A stretch of 64,000 nt of DNA. Source: Serripes groenlandicus. Lineage: Eukaryota; Mollusca; Bivalvia; Cardiida; Cardiidae. The stretch spans positions 54,921,730 through 54,985,729 of the forward strand of contig JASEVX010000013.1 in assembly GCA_031761405.1 (NCBI GenBank), in the 5' to 3' direction. The notes under the pieces were generated by a model. The model had not been told where the DNA came from. It worked only from the letters and a program-made list of their open reading frames with translations, and searched no databases. Positions 1 through 11,205 of this stretch are shown piece after piece (positions within the stretch are counted from its first letter, which is position 1; every line of letters begins with the position of its first letter). The translations under genes and the position numbers were made by a program.

Positions 1-92
1 GGAAACACATGGATAGGTGAACTGGCCGCCTTGAAATGACTGAACAATTGGTGAAAAATTGCGTTAAACCCCAATCAATCAATTTAAATTGA
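1..92 (+). mobile_element. SINE/LINE 3' tail fragment
   Basis: The segment has a GTGAACTGGCCGCC block followed by a GTTAAACCCCAATCAATCAAT tail, typical of mollusc retroposon 3' ends. The same blocks in the same order occur on the minus strand near 63440-63545, where more of the element is present. The 5' part lies outside the window. Confidence 0.55.
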
Positions 93-495
93 CGGTCAGT
101 GAAGTCTCGGTTGACACATGCAAAAGAGAAGCTTCACGTATCGTATGTCTTGAAAATAATGAAATATTGAAACTTCTGCAAATATTGCTTTTAGTGACCA
201 CAAAGTAGGTAATAAGTAGATCAGAACTATTTGGGCTGTAAATGTCGAAAGAACGTTTTGAAAATGTAAAAAAGTTGGCTTACCGGGTATATCTACCCAG
301 TAAAAATGAAGGATAATCGATCAATATTTAGATCATTTATGGTATAGTACTGGAAAATGTAATTATTACTCCAATTTTATCCCAGAATTATGATTCTTAT
401 ATTTAAAGACAACTTTTGAACAGTTTTAAAACTTTGACTATTATAACTATTTTCTAGAGTTCAGCTGCTTTAACCCTATCCCTCATACGTTAATG
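93..495. other. AT-rich intergenic DNA
   Basis: No coding signal, RNA gene or repeat was recognised between the retroposon tail and the 53-bp satellite. Confidence 0.5.
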
Positions 496-1378
496 AGGTC
501 GACAGTCAAATTTATTTTCAGAGAGTGTTGATCTGGCTCGTAGGTCGTAGGTCGACAGTCAAATTTATTTTCAGAGAGTGTTGATCTGGCTCGTAGGTCG
601 TTGGTCGACAGTCAAATTTATTTTCAGAGAGTGTTGATCTGGCTCGTAGGTCGTAGGTCGACAGTCAGATTCACATTAAGATAGTGTTGACCTGGCGCGT
701 AGGTCGTAGGTCGACAGTCAAATTTATGCTCAGAAAGTGTTGATCTGGCTCGTAGGTCGTAGGTCGACAGTCAAATTTATTTTCAGAGAGTGTTGATCTG
801 GCTCGTAGGTCGAAGGTCGACAGTCAGATTCACATTAAGATAGTGTTGACCTGGCGCGTAGGTCGTAGGTCGACAGTCAGTTTTTTTTCAGAGAGTGTTG
901 ATCTGGCTCGTAGGTCGTAGGTCGACAGTCAAATTTATTTTCAGAGAGTGTTGATCTGGCTCGTAGGTCGTAGGTCGACAGTCAGATTCACATTAAGATA
1001 GTGCTGACCTGGCGCGTAGGTCGTAGGTCGACAGTCAGATTTTTTTTCAGAGAGTGTTGATCTGGCTCGTAGGTCGTAGGTCGACAGTCAGATTCACATT
1101 AAGATAGTGTTGACCTGGCGCGTAGGTCGTAGGTCGACAGTCAGATTCACATTAAGATAGTGTTGACCTGGCGCGTAGGTCGTAGGTCGACAGTCAGATT
1201 TTTTTTCAGAGAGTGTTGATCTGGCTCGTAGGTCGTAGGTCGACAGTCAGATTCACATTAAGATAGTGTTGATCTGGCTCGTAGGTCGTAGGTCGACAGT
1301 CAGATTCACATTAAGATAGTGTTGACCTGGCGCGTAGGTCGTAGGTCGACAGTCAATTTTATGCTCAGAAAGTGTTGA
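496..1378. repeat. 53-bp satellite, two monomer variants
   Basis: GTCGAC recurs every 53 bp (498, 551, 604, 657, 710 and so on to 1345; one monomer is 52 bp), giving 17 copies with the last partial. Two classes are interleaved. Variant A has TTTTCAGAGAGTGTTGATCT and CTGGCTCG. Variant B has CACATTAAGATAGTGTTGAC and CTGGCGCG. By eye the order is A A A B A' A B A'' A B A'' B B A'' B/A B A', where A' has ATGCTCAGAAAG and A'' a T-run. Monomer 15 looks like a B/A hybrid. Confidence 0.95.
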
Positions 1379-2275
1379 AGAGAAAGAGACTGGTGCAAAA
1401 CTCTTAATTCAAAGTAATGACGATTATTGCTTAAACAGCAAGAAAGCTGACACATTACTTACAATGTGTTTTATTTAATTGAAAGAGTGTTTCCGTAGGT
1501 GCACATTCAACGTAGGCCGAGGTCCAACTGTACAGTTGTACACACCAATCTGAGTCTACATTGTTTAAAGAGTGATACACATTTTATTTTCATAGTAATT
1601 TTTTTTTTTTTCATTTAATGCGGTTTTAAATATGTTTTTGTTTTAAATAACATAATCAGAGCAGGTCGAGATCCGAGATCTGAGTCCACAACTTATAGGT
1701 AATAGAACTACTGATTCTTTTTTCAACCGATACACATTCATCGAAGGCTTAATCTGCCTGTACAATTGTACAGACCAATCCAAACCTACACTGTGTCTAG
1801 AAGTATTGAATCTTGAGTGAAAATGCATCACCTTATTTGAAGTTTAATTGTTCGAAAGCTTTATATTTTGGCTTTTACAGTACCTGCTTATAACGGAATT
1901 TACAGTTTTATTTGAATGTAATTTTAATTTTTTTGTTAAAAGTAGGTGTTTTTTCATCCTTTCCTCATTTCCCTTTTGGACAGATCATAGTCTACACTGC
2001 TGAAATAATTATTTCCTAGTCTATGCGTATTTCAATCATTAAAACTTAACATGAACAAAATTTCATTTCTTCTTTCCTTTGGAAGAATCAGAATATCAGA
2101 TATTGGAAAATATCAATGACTGCCTTTTCCAAGAAAGTGTCGAAAAGTATTCACTACACAAGATTCTAATAAAAATGAATTCCACTTTCAGGTTATGGCG
2201 TGATTCATCGTCTTGATGTGAATTATTTTGATCCCGGACAATCATTCTATACAGCCAATACGTGACACTTTGAAT
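1379..2275. other. Intergenic DNA with a diverged direct repeat
   Basis: No gene is supported. About 1490-1565 and 1722-1797 are diverged direct repeats of about 75 bp, each with a CTGTACA-N-TTGTACA palindrome followed by ACCAATC and a CTACA(T/C)TGT block. The origin is unknown. Confidence 0.4.
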
Positions 2276-2486
2276 TTAACCCATTACCAAACGACAAAAC
2301 TTTGACTATTCCAATTTGAAAGAATCTACAGATGACAAATATTCAAAATAATTACAAATTTATTGATTTTTTCTTATATGTAGAAAAACAATGTCATTAT
2401 GAGCAATTTTTCCTTTTCCCACAATGTTTTCCAAAGACATTTACCACAGACACGTAAACAGGCGTACCTGAGTATTAATGGGTTAA
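2276..2486. mobile_element. TTAA-type (piggyBac-like) MITE
   Basis: Both ends are TTAA (2276-2279 and 2483-2486) next to an inverted CCCATTA/TAATGGG. The interior has the family core TATGAGCAATTTTTCCTTTT and CACAATGTTTTCCAAAG, shared with copies at 20449, 61210 and 62650. A TTAA target plus CCCTTT-like ends is the piggyBac pattern. There is no coding capacity. Confidence 0.65.
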
Positions 2487-4789
2487 AGTAACTGAATGAA
2501 GGTCTGGACATTTGAAGTATAAATTTAAGACATAGAGAAAATTTCTTTAGAAGATTTCTTTGGGAAAAAGGACATTTACTTGTTATAAGCATGTCCATCC
2601 TCTTCTCACGATGTTTTTAATAATTTATCTATCTACGGCTCAAAAGTTTCTTGTAATGGGTATAATTTTACAGCGTAAACATCGAGCTACTGTATCTAAT
2701 GCATGGATATTATTTAAGTGATACTACATTCCTTGTTATGAGCAATGAAAAAGCATTTTACTCTTTCCATCTTCAGTAATTTTGCAAAACTTCAAACACC
2801 ATGGATATTTGAATGAATAGTTCATTTGGTACGTAAAACAAAGAGTGTAATTACTATAGGTAGACGTGTGTGTGGTCTCTTATCTACATTGATTCAATAA
2901 GCAAAGAGAGCAGACCCAGATCAGACAGCTCCTGTAGGAGCTGGCTGATCTAAGTCTTCCCTGTTTGTTAAGACGTTATTTAAAAGGCGTTTGGATGAAG
3001 GATAAAGAAATATAAAAAAACATAGGATTCTGATTACTGCATTTTTAATTAAATGTTCTTTCTCGAAATATAAACGTTGGCAATACATATTGTTGAGATT
3101 GTATATTATACAGACAAGATAGAAAGCATTATTGGTGGCAAATGGCAAATGACAAAGCAAGCTGCTTTACAGTAAAACATTTTAAACGTAATACTATAGA
3201 AGAAACGTCTTAAAATGCATGCAGAATGCAGTTATATCAACTGGAAATATTGTGACCAAAACGATAGTCTACTTAGTGTTTTGAGCAAAATAGAAACTAG
3301 AAAAAGAGGAAATCATGCTAAATGTAGACAGCGTTCTGCTTTTTAAACATGTTTGCTCTAAAATCACTCATATTATTCTCATACAATATTTTTAATGTAA
3401 AGGCATAAAACATTTTCTAGATTGTTCGTACCGTATTAAATGAATTATAGGGACTAACGTATTTATTTATTTTGATTTGTTAAGTTCTTTACGTAGTTTT
3501 GGTCTGCGGTTTCTAAGTAGAAAATGACTTCATGTAATTTGTATTTGTACGATTTTAAACATGTATTGCAATACTATCATTGAAACGAAAACATTAGAAA
3601 CATTAAGAGAAATATAGGAAATACACATTTTGAAACTCTGACAAAATGCATGATTGTCATTATTTAATTATCAATTACCAGATAATGACCAGATATCACT
3701 AAAATGTAAAATTTCTGCATTTCAAATTCACAATTTTAAATAACTTAATAAAACATAAAACAAATCTGCAGCACAAACCTTAAAAAAACTTTGTTGAATA
3801 TAAACATTCCTTTAGAATTATTGTTATTAGGTAAGGAAATCATTGAGGCAAATAAAGGAACTGAGCAACTTCTCCGCTATCTTTGATACTATGAGTTCAC
3901 TACTTTTGACACTGTGCGTTCAAATGTCGTCTGCTCAAGATGTTACGAGTTAAGTCACCAAATGTAGTCACTAGAAGTAAAACTGAGCTGAAAACTGGTT
4001 TTAAAGAGAAATTTAAATATATATATCTTATAAGGTGATCGAAATTATATCACCTAAACAATCAGATATTTACAGTACATTCAATAGTAAGATTGTGAAA
4101 AACTAAGCACACATATACATAAACTATGGATAAGAAATACATGTATACCTTCTTCAGAGCAATTTCAAACTCCGCTTTTTCCATGAAAATGAATTTAGTC
4201 GACACTGAAGTAGACATAGTGCTGTCAAGTGGTTTAGTTTAATAGCGAGCGAATTGTGATATGGTGAACACAGCGAGCTGTACATGATTAAAAACAGCGC
4301 GAAGCAAGAGGACAAATAAGTCACAGTGGCTCACCTTGTTCGAAAGAAAAATATCCGAAAATAAATGATAATCAACAGCTCTGGTTTTAGGTTCATAATT
4401 ATTTCATGATCTAAATCACACATACTCCTGTCTTTGAACTGTCAAAGAAAAACTTCACCTTGCGCAACATTCACATTTTGAAAGAAGAATGCTCAGAGTA
4501 AGGGAGCATGGACACTTTTTTTTGGCAATTACTCCAACAATTTCTTCGCACCTAGGGGAAAGGGATAGTGCTGAAACTGCTTCTGAATCCTCGAAAATGA
4601 TTTGTGGATCAATTTATCGAAAATCATTAAGATTTCGTTTTGGTAGGGGTTACCATTCAAAACGAGTATCGTTTGTCCAATGACAGTTTAGTGTGAACAT
4701 AGGAGAAGTGAATGTATTTTTTTGTTGTACGTATAAATGAAATATCATTTAGACTAAGGATATGTCTTACAAAAGATTTTATCGTCATA
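2487..4789. other. Intergenic DNA, no gene recognised
   Basis: The stretch is AT-rich with only short chance reading frames. One notable structure is a hairpin at 2919-2950: 15-bp arms with one mismatch and a 2-nt loop, carrying GATCAG ends. Nothing else was recognised. Confidence 0.5.
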
Positions 4790-4879
4790 TGTATCGCTGG
4801 CGGTGTCGCGGTCAGTAGCTTAACACTGCCGGTCGGGAGGTTTGCCGTCTGACGAACGCGACCGATTCCTTCAACTCTT

Positions 4880-5165
4880 AATTATGGACAAATCGGGGCA
4901 TTGAAACAGAAAATGTGGGTCATTGGCCTGACGGTTAAGATTTTGAGATGCACTAAGTATGTGTCCTTGACCCTGGGCTTACCTGGGGCGGCAAAAGCGT
5001 TGATTTGTTGCAGGGTAGTTGAGGACCAAAAATGCAAGTGTGAAATTTGAAGCATATCGGGCCATGGTAACAAAACTACGAGTCATTTACCTGATGGTTA
5101 AGATTTTGAAATTTTGAAGACGGACAGACGGACGGACAAACAGATTTGACGTACTATACTAGGTG
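4880..5165. repeat. Remnant of a tandem-core interspersed element
   Basis: Two diverged copies of a block containing GGTTAAGATTTTGA (about 4930 and 5096) are followed by a run of GACGGACAGACGGACGGACA units. That is the same kind of GGAC-rich linker found just before the 3' hairpin in other interspersed elements of this window. No hairpin end is clear here. Confidence 0.45.
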
Positions 5166-7120
5166 ATTTGTATTTACTCATGTCTGTCAATTCTTCATGT
5201 AGATAGTAGCTGGTGACTTCAATACGGAATAAAATGTCCAGGATTCGAACCTATACAGGGCAGCAGTTTCACAAAACACAAATTTGAAGATTCAGTCGAG
5301 CTTCAAAATAACCAGAGCACAGCGCTTGTGTGGTCCTATTACGTCTAATAATAAACACGTGTGTTTTAAATCGCCGAACCTAATATTCTCCGTGACAATC
5401 CATTGACATACAAAACCTTTGTTGACATTATCACTGAACCGCCATAGTATAATATTATGTTGATAGTACATGGTATTGAAAGAATAAATCAAACACATTA
5501 ACACTTTTCCTCATAATTGGGCTTTTCTACGATATTTACATACATGCCACAGATGACTTTTTAAAAACATGTGAGAAAAAAGGAGAAATTGCTCGAAAGA
5601 GTATTTTCTTTTCTTTTCTCACAATGTGTTCTATTAATTTGCTGAAGACCGGCTCTCAGTACTTACATTATTTTGAGTACCTACATGTAACCCCATTCCT
5701 CTTTCTCTTAGTGACCTAGTCCTTACTTGGTATAGAAAGGTCGTTGGTTAAAACAGGGTTAAAAAAAAGAATGATTCAATCGGAAGAAGTGATTTCCCTC
5801 ATTTGGCATTCAAGATTGCGGAGATAGCATTTCTGGAAGACCAGTGCAAGGAATATATCTGATTGATAGTTCTGTAGAGGACACAGGCCGACAGTATGAA
5901 AATGTGACCTGTCGCCATATAACTAAAATACTACTGACACGGTATTAAAACCTAACCAATCTATCTATTCAATCTATTCTCTGGAAAAGGCCATAAGAAA
6001 TGTGTATATATTTATTCATTTCTCACAATACGTAATTATATTACGGATAATTGTCAAGTTAGTTTAACATGATGCTTCATTACATTCATTGAAAGCCAGA
6101 AGGGGCTATCTGTAGTTTTCTCATATATGCCGATAACGCTTTCGGGATAACAATGTACGATTTGACATTTTTGTTGTTTGTTCGCCAATTTTCCCGCCTG
6201 TTTTGCATTGTTCTTTTCTATGTATGAATATATACAAACTGTGGAACTGGAGTTACATCGGTCGTAGCTGAAAATGTTCGGGAGAAAAGGACGATTTTCT
6301 TTTTATTTATGAGAAATGCTCGTGCATATCTTATACAACCCCGCAAGATAGCGGGGGTGTCCTGTCTGCTGACCAATGACGTATGTGTAAAGAAACATTA
6401 TGGAAAAAGGATGACATTGTCTTGGATATTTTGCTAATTGATGTCCAATGATATGCTCATTATTTGAAACAGTGTGAGTTTAAACTGATTAAAAACAAGT
6501 ACATGCTTTTAAGTATCTGTAGCGAGCTATTAAAGACATTACTGTAGTTGCATCATCAGCATCCACAATTGATATTTTTCTTTAAATCGAACATTTGTTT
6601 TGAGTTAGCGAACTTCGTTTTCCCGGACTAGCATGTATCGTTCATAAGTTATTTCTGGGCAGCTGAAGTAAATGGTTTCTAGAAGAAGAGACTCAGATAA
6701 GGCAGCATAATTATGCGATTTAATCTGAATCTTCGCACTTTATCAATACGAATTTATACTAGACTCCTGCCTGGACCCATTTATGTTCTTATTTGATTAT
6801 TCGTAGAATAAGCTGATAAAGTGCCCGGGCACTTTTTTCCATTTTCAGTACAACATTTTGTGTGTTCATTGCGAAGCATTGTAGTATTACATAGCGCGGG
6901 ACTTCATTAAGTTCCCACGAGGTGCAAAGTGAGTGGAAGATAATAAAAGCTGAGGTCAGTCTGGAATTAAGGTCGCTTTGACAGTTACAACTCGCCAAGT
7001 CGGCCTACATACCCATTACTTTGATAGTGCAACTTTGGGCGCAGCTGTTTGGTTCTATTCTTAATAAAACGAGATGTACATGTAGAATGAAAGAAAATTG
7101 AGACCGACAATATGTTCGAG
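5166..7120. other. Intergenic DNA with decayed TTAA-MITE pieces
   Basis: No gene is supported. Around 5560-5630 there is a GAGAAATTGCTC and TTTCTCACAATGTGTTC pair resembling the palindromic TTAA-MITE core. A GGATTCGAACC at about 5233 matches an inverted tRNA B box but has no A box. Confidence 0.4.
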
Positions 7121-7262
7121 TGGAGTTGAAAACATTGTGGGAAACAGAAATGATGATCGTTTCGAGCATTCAGTTTATTTTCCACAATGTTTTCCGACGT
7201 TGTCTGCATTAAGATGCGTCCAAATGCATTTAAATGAGGGAAACGTTTAAAACCCCTGAATA
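7121..7262. mobile_element. Decayed palindromic TTAA-MITE core
   Basis: GTTGAAAACATTGTGGGAAA faces TTTTCCACAATGTTTTCC across a short spacer. This is the inverted core found in better copies elsewhere in the window. The TTAA ends are not preserved. Confidence 0.45.
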
Positions 7263-7529
7263 GCGGCACTTCTCTAGAAAAGCCGAATGCCACCGCTAGA
7301 GGTCGCTTCCGAGAGGTTTCACTGTACGTGTATTTTATTAACCCCAATCGGCGATTTTCGGTCCTATTATATCTGCCTACAGTAAAGATTCATATTAGCC
7401 TGTGTATAAGTACATTCTAACCAGAGTCTTCACTGTCCGCCTGTATGTTATATTGTTATCTCTAGTTACTATTCTGATTTATGTAAAAAGATGTATCTGT
7501 GATAGTGAAAATACTTGTTTGTGTGTGTT

Positions 7530-7815
7530 TGTGTGGACCAGAACCAGCCTGTATATGCGCGCAGTCTGACCTTTGTTTCGCATTGCTAGCTTAATATCTT
7601 AATTATAAAGACAAAACCAGGCTAATGATTATGCTGGCGATGTTGACCAGGATCAGTCTGAACAGTCCGATCTCTGGTTCACATTGCTCGCCTAACATAT
7701 TACTAAAAATAGAGAAACCCAGACCTATGATTATGCTAGCGTTGCATACCAGGATCGGCCTGCACATGCGTGCAGACTGCCCTGTGGATCGCATTGCTCG
7801 CATACTTTCCAATAC
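7530..7815. repeat. Tandem repeat, about 106 bp, 2.8 copies
   Basis: The block ACCAG(A/G)A(T/C)C(A/G)G(C/T)CTG recurs near 7538, 7645 and 7748, each followed by a GCATTGCT- or ACATTGCT-like stretch and, in the first two copies, an ATGATTATGCT block. The sequence resembles the GATCAGCCTGCAC repeat common in bivalves and also present in the MITE at 57134. Confidence 0.7.
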
Positions 7816-7855
7816 AGATAGATAACAATTACCTTGTCTATACATTGACCATAAC

Positions 7856-8106
7856 TTTTATCAGTAAAGGAATCCGCTGTGGTCGATTGGTTAGCGTTGG
7901 GGATTTCGAAACAGGGTGTCCCTGGTACGATCCCCTGTCGCTGCAATTCGGTCATGGTGGAGTGCCCTTGGGCAAGGCACATTTTCTAGCCTAGTACTGG
8001 TTTGTTAACCCAGGGATCATGAATAATAAAATTTAATTGCGCATTAAATGACCTTAGCTGTCGATGCGCCGTAAAACAATATACATTCATTTTATCAGTA
8101 AAGGAA
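7856..8106 (+). mobile_element. tRNA-derived SINE with 17-bp target duplications
   Basis: The body is about 7873-8089. Near its 5' end lie a pol III A-box-like TGGTCGATTGG (7880-7890) and a B-box-like GGTACGATCCC (7924-7934) about 34 bp apart. A GTGCCCTTGGGCAAGGCAC block follows, which resembles the conserved Meta-type SINE domain of metazoans. The 3' tail is GCGCCGTAAAACAAT. The element is flanked by identical 17-bp copies of TTTTATCAGTAAAGGAA at 7856-7872 and 8090-8106, direct evidence of target-primed insertion. Family assignment is from memory; the duplication is seen directly. Confidence 0.85.
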
Positions 8107-9180
8107 GGGATTATTATTATCGTGGTATTGCTTTTACTATGTATTATGTGAAATTTGATACTCACAAGATAGTGATGTTACATTATAATTAGATTTAATT
8201 TTCACGAATTCTTCTCTTGAAAATTCCCTTTTAACATTATGTTGTGGCTATAAATTTATGTATTTTTATGCCCAATAAGGAATATGTTATGTTATTTAAC
8301 ACATCTTGGAAGATGTTGTAAAGCAAGCCAATGGCATTTTTTTTCTAAACATGTTTAAGTTTATACTAAATGATTACAAGCATGAATACCTTTTCGCGCA
8401 TTAAAATCTTCCGAAATTACGCATTGTGACATATCTAAATAGTGCAGACAAATATATGCACATGAACATACAAATGTATATGATCTACACATTAAAATGA
8501 ACGGCTGAAGCACACATGCACACTGCACCAATTTACTCCAGGAAAACCCAGAAAAACCAAAAAGCAGGTAACTGTACTAATAGTTAGCACCTCAGCAGGG
8601 TCCCTAATAATACCCTGGCAGTGACCCCATATTCTTCATGGTGTATTATCTTAGCAGATCTGTTTGGGTCAATCTTATCAAATACAGGGCAGGGCATGAT
8701 TACATTATAACCTTTATTCTATGAATCACAAGAAAGTCTAAGTGAAGTTAAAACCGAGTATTTATTTCATTATAATTCAAGCTCTTTTTTTCCTTTACTG
8801 TGATGATTACTAAGTAATATAAGAATGAAGGAAAACATGCAAAAATTAATTTGCACTAAACTATTTAAACTATTTCTCTTTTTTGCAGACAGAAAAAGGT
8901 GCTATTTAATATCAGTTTCTGCTAGAGTAGTCAAAAATACAATGAAAATCTAAGTCTGCACATTTTACACAGAAACAGAAAGTATAATCAAACTGCCTGT
9001 AAAGTAACAATGATGCTGTCTTGGTTCAAAATTCCTTTCTTATTTTTTGCTGCTGTTTACAGATAGTACAATACATTAATTGAATATGAGCAATTTCTCT
9101 AATTTGACTTCAATGATTTTAACTCTTATTCAATAAATCAATTTTCACTTATATATATTTAAAGGTTTATGCATAATTTT
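8107..9180. other. Intergenic DNA, no gene recognised
   Basis: The stretch is AT-rich. A block of about 38 nt around 8516-8553 (TGCACACTGCACC, then TTTACTCCAGGAAAACCC) recurs inverted at about 11665-11703. No other similarity extends beyond it. Confidence 0.4.
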
Positions 9181-9184
9181 GTAT

Positions 9185-9228
9185 CAACAGTTGTTTGCTG
9201 CAGAACATATGTTGGGAAAGGGTTAAGA
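9185..9228. mobile_element. Right end of a TTAA-type MITE
   Basis: CTGCAGAACATATGTTGGGAAAGGGTTAA matches the terminal pattern of the palindromic MITE family (CTGCAG, then GGGAAAGGG, then TTAA). The left partner was not found. Confidence 0.45.
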
Positions 9229-9462
9229 GTTGTTTATTTGTTTGTTTGAACGTTTTTATGCTGCTTTCAACAATATTTCCGTTATATCATTATACATTAC
9301 AATAATTACCTGTCATATCTTTCTGCACACTGAGGCAGCTGTGTTAATGCTATCCCAATATAACTTTGCACCAAAGATAAAATTTAAAAAGTTTGATTTG
9401 AAAATATCTGCAGAAAATATGTAAAATTTTGAAAATCAAGGAAGCATATTTTTGTGAATGAA

Positions 9463-10489
9463 ATACGAGGGTTTCTAATTGTCGAGTAAGAAAGGTTGAG
9501 TGTCGAGTAAGAATGGTCGAGTAATAATGGTCGAGTAAGAATGGTAGTGTCGAGTAAGAAAGGTTGAGTGTCGAGTAAGAATGGTCAAGTGTCGAGTAAG
9601 AATGGTCGAGTGTCGAGTAAGAAAGGTCGAGTTAGAATGGTCGAGTGTCGAGTAAGAAAGGTCGAGTAAGAAAGGTCGAGTAAGAATGGTCGGGTGTCGA
9701 GTAAGAATGGTCCAGTAAGAATGGTCGAGTGTCGAGTAAGAATGGTCGAGTCTCGAGTAAGAAAGGTCAAGTAAGAATGGTCGAGTGTCGAGTAAGAATG
9801 GTTGAGTGTCGAGTAAGAAAGGTCGAGTGTCGAGTAAGAATGGTCGAGTGACGAGTAAGAAAGGTTGAGTGTCGAGTAAGAATGGTCGAGTAAGAATTGT
9901 CGAGTGTCGAGTAAGAATGGTTGAGTGTCGAGTAAGAATGGTAGAGTGTCGAGTAAGAAAGGTCGAGTGTTGAGTAAGAATGGTCGAGTGTCGAGTAAGA
10001 ATGGTCGAGTGTCGATTAAGAATGGTCGAGTGTCGAGTAAGACTGGTCGAGTGTCGAGAAATAATGGTCGAGTGTCGAGTAAGAAAGGTCGAGTGTCGAG
10101 TAAGAATGGTCGAGTGTCGGGTAAGAAAAGAACCATATTTTGGGTTGTTAAATGGGTCACAACTCATTTTCATTTAGTTTGATAATTTTCTGCACTTATG
10201 TTATATAACAGTACAGTTTACATTTACTTTACATTGGAAAAGTTAAAAAGGGAACTGTAACTTTATGGAACATCCATATATATTTATGTATTTAATTGAC
10301 ACTGCAAATCATATTTTTGAAACACATTTATTTCATGTTATAATATGCTTACTTTTGCAAACTGGATGTGTAAATGAGAAGTAGATACCACTCGACCGTT
10401 TTTACTCGACACTCGACATTCTTACTCGACACTTGACTTTTCTTACTCGACACTCGACCCTCGACCAAAAGTGACACTCGAAACTCCTA
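9463..10489. mobile_element. Foldback-like element with 21-bp tandem-repeat arms
   Basis: The left arm (about 9479-10130) is some 30 copies of a 21-bp unit or its truncations, built from GTCGAGTGTCGAGTAAGAATG. A short right arm (about 10390-10466) carries the same unit inverted (CTTACTCGACACTCGAC). They flank about 260 bp of unrelated AT-rich DNA. Tandem-repeat inverted arms are the hallmark of Foldback-type elements. The outer ends are set only roughly and no target duplication could be fixed. Because 21 is a multiple of three, long frames open on both strands; they encode only a heptad translation of the repeat. Confidence 0.7.
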
Positions 10490-10499
10490 AATGTCACAG

Positions 10500-10614
10500 A
10501 GTTAGAAAAAATGTGCACTCAATGTGCACCCTGACCGGGACACAAACTCATGGCCGGCCCTGCGAGTACAGAGATGTAGGGGAGAATGCCCTCCCAACTG
10601 AGCTAACCGGGCGC
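10500..10614 (-). mobile_element. tRNA-derived SINE (minus strand)
   Basis: Read on the minus strand, the element starts GCGCCCGG and has an intact A box TAGCTCAGTTGG (10605-10594). A weaker B-box region GAGTTTGTGTCCC (10549-10537) follows, then CGGTCAGGGTGCACA. A CCCC-rich anticodon-arm-like stretch lies between them. The degenerate B box and lack of a clean cloverleaf argue against a working tRNA gene. The 3' limit is uncertain. Confidence 0.6.
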
Positions 10615-10800
10615 TTACATATTTTCACTCAAATTTTGATTAAATCCGTATTAAATCCGTACCATAATAAGTAGGATAAAAAATTAACTTGAATAAGATT
10701 AACAAACAATTCCTTGTAACATTTGCAGAGTAAGAAATACATTTACAGTAAAAAAGGTTAATATATAGGGAGCAGTGTATGCAATATTGATATAGAAGTA

Positions 10801-10911
10801 TTAGGCCAACATTTTTTTATATTCTGTTTTACGAGAATTTTTGTAAAAAAATTGGGTTGGTAGGGCGAAATAAAAATAAAACTTAAAGACTCTTTATTGA
10901 GCACGCTACAA

Positions 10912-10942
<31 letters not shown>

Positions 10943-11205
10943 GGCAACATTTTTTTTTTTGCTACAACTACATAATAGTGATAGAAAATGCAGTTTTATC
11001 ATCTTACAAGATGAACGTTCATATTGCAAAAGCGGGAGGGGTACCTCTCCCACCAACCCCGACAGTGTGTTTAACAAATTCTGGGGAAACTTTGAAACAA
11101 ATGCTTAGAATGTTAGAAATACAGAATAACAGAATAATATTTCATTTTTGGAAAAAATTGGACAGGCATTCTCGTAAAACAGAAAATAAAAAAATGTTGG
11201 CCTTA
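10801..11205. mobile_element. PIF/Harbinger-type MITE with TTA duplications
   Basis: Inverted ends starting GGCCAACATTTTTTTAT and continuing through TTCTGTTTTACGAGAAT match at about 34 of the first 35 positions (10804-10838 and 11168-11202). They are flanked by TTA on both sides (10801-10803, 11203-11205). GG-starting inverted repeats with a 3-bp TTA duplication are characteristic of PIF/Harbinger. The 399-bp interior is A/T-rich and non-coding. Confidence 0.75.

Noticed and set aside
496..1378. CRISPR-like array
   Set aside because: There are no unique spacers; the whole 53-bp unit repeats, in eukaryotic DNA.
5225..5300. Possible tRNA gene on the minus strand (GGATTCGAACC)
   Set aside because: Only a B-box match; no A box at the right distance and no cloverleaf could be drawn.
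9475..10173. Long minus-strand frames (232 and 191 codons) with heptad repeats such as RHSTILT
   Set aside because: They are translations of a 21-bp tandem repeat; because 21 is divisible by three all frames stay open. There is no start context, domain or codon signal.
10500..10614. Functional tRNA gene
   Set aside because: The A box is good but the B box is degenerate (GAGTTTGTGTCCC) and the arms do not pair into a cloverleaf; a SINE fits better.
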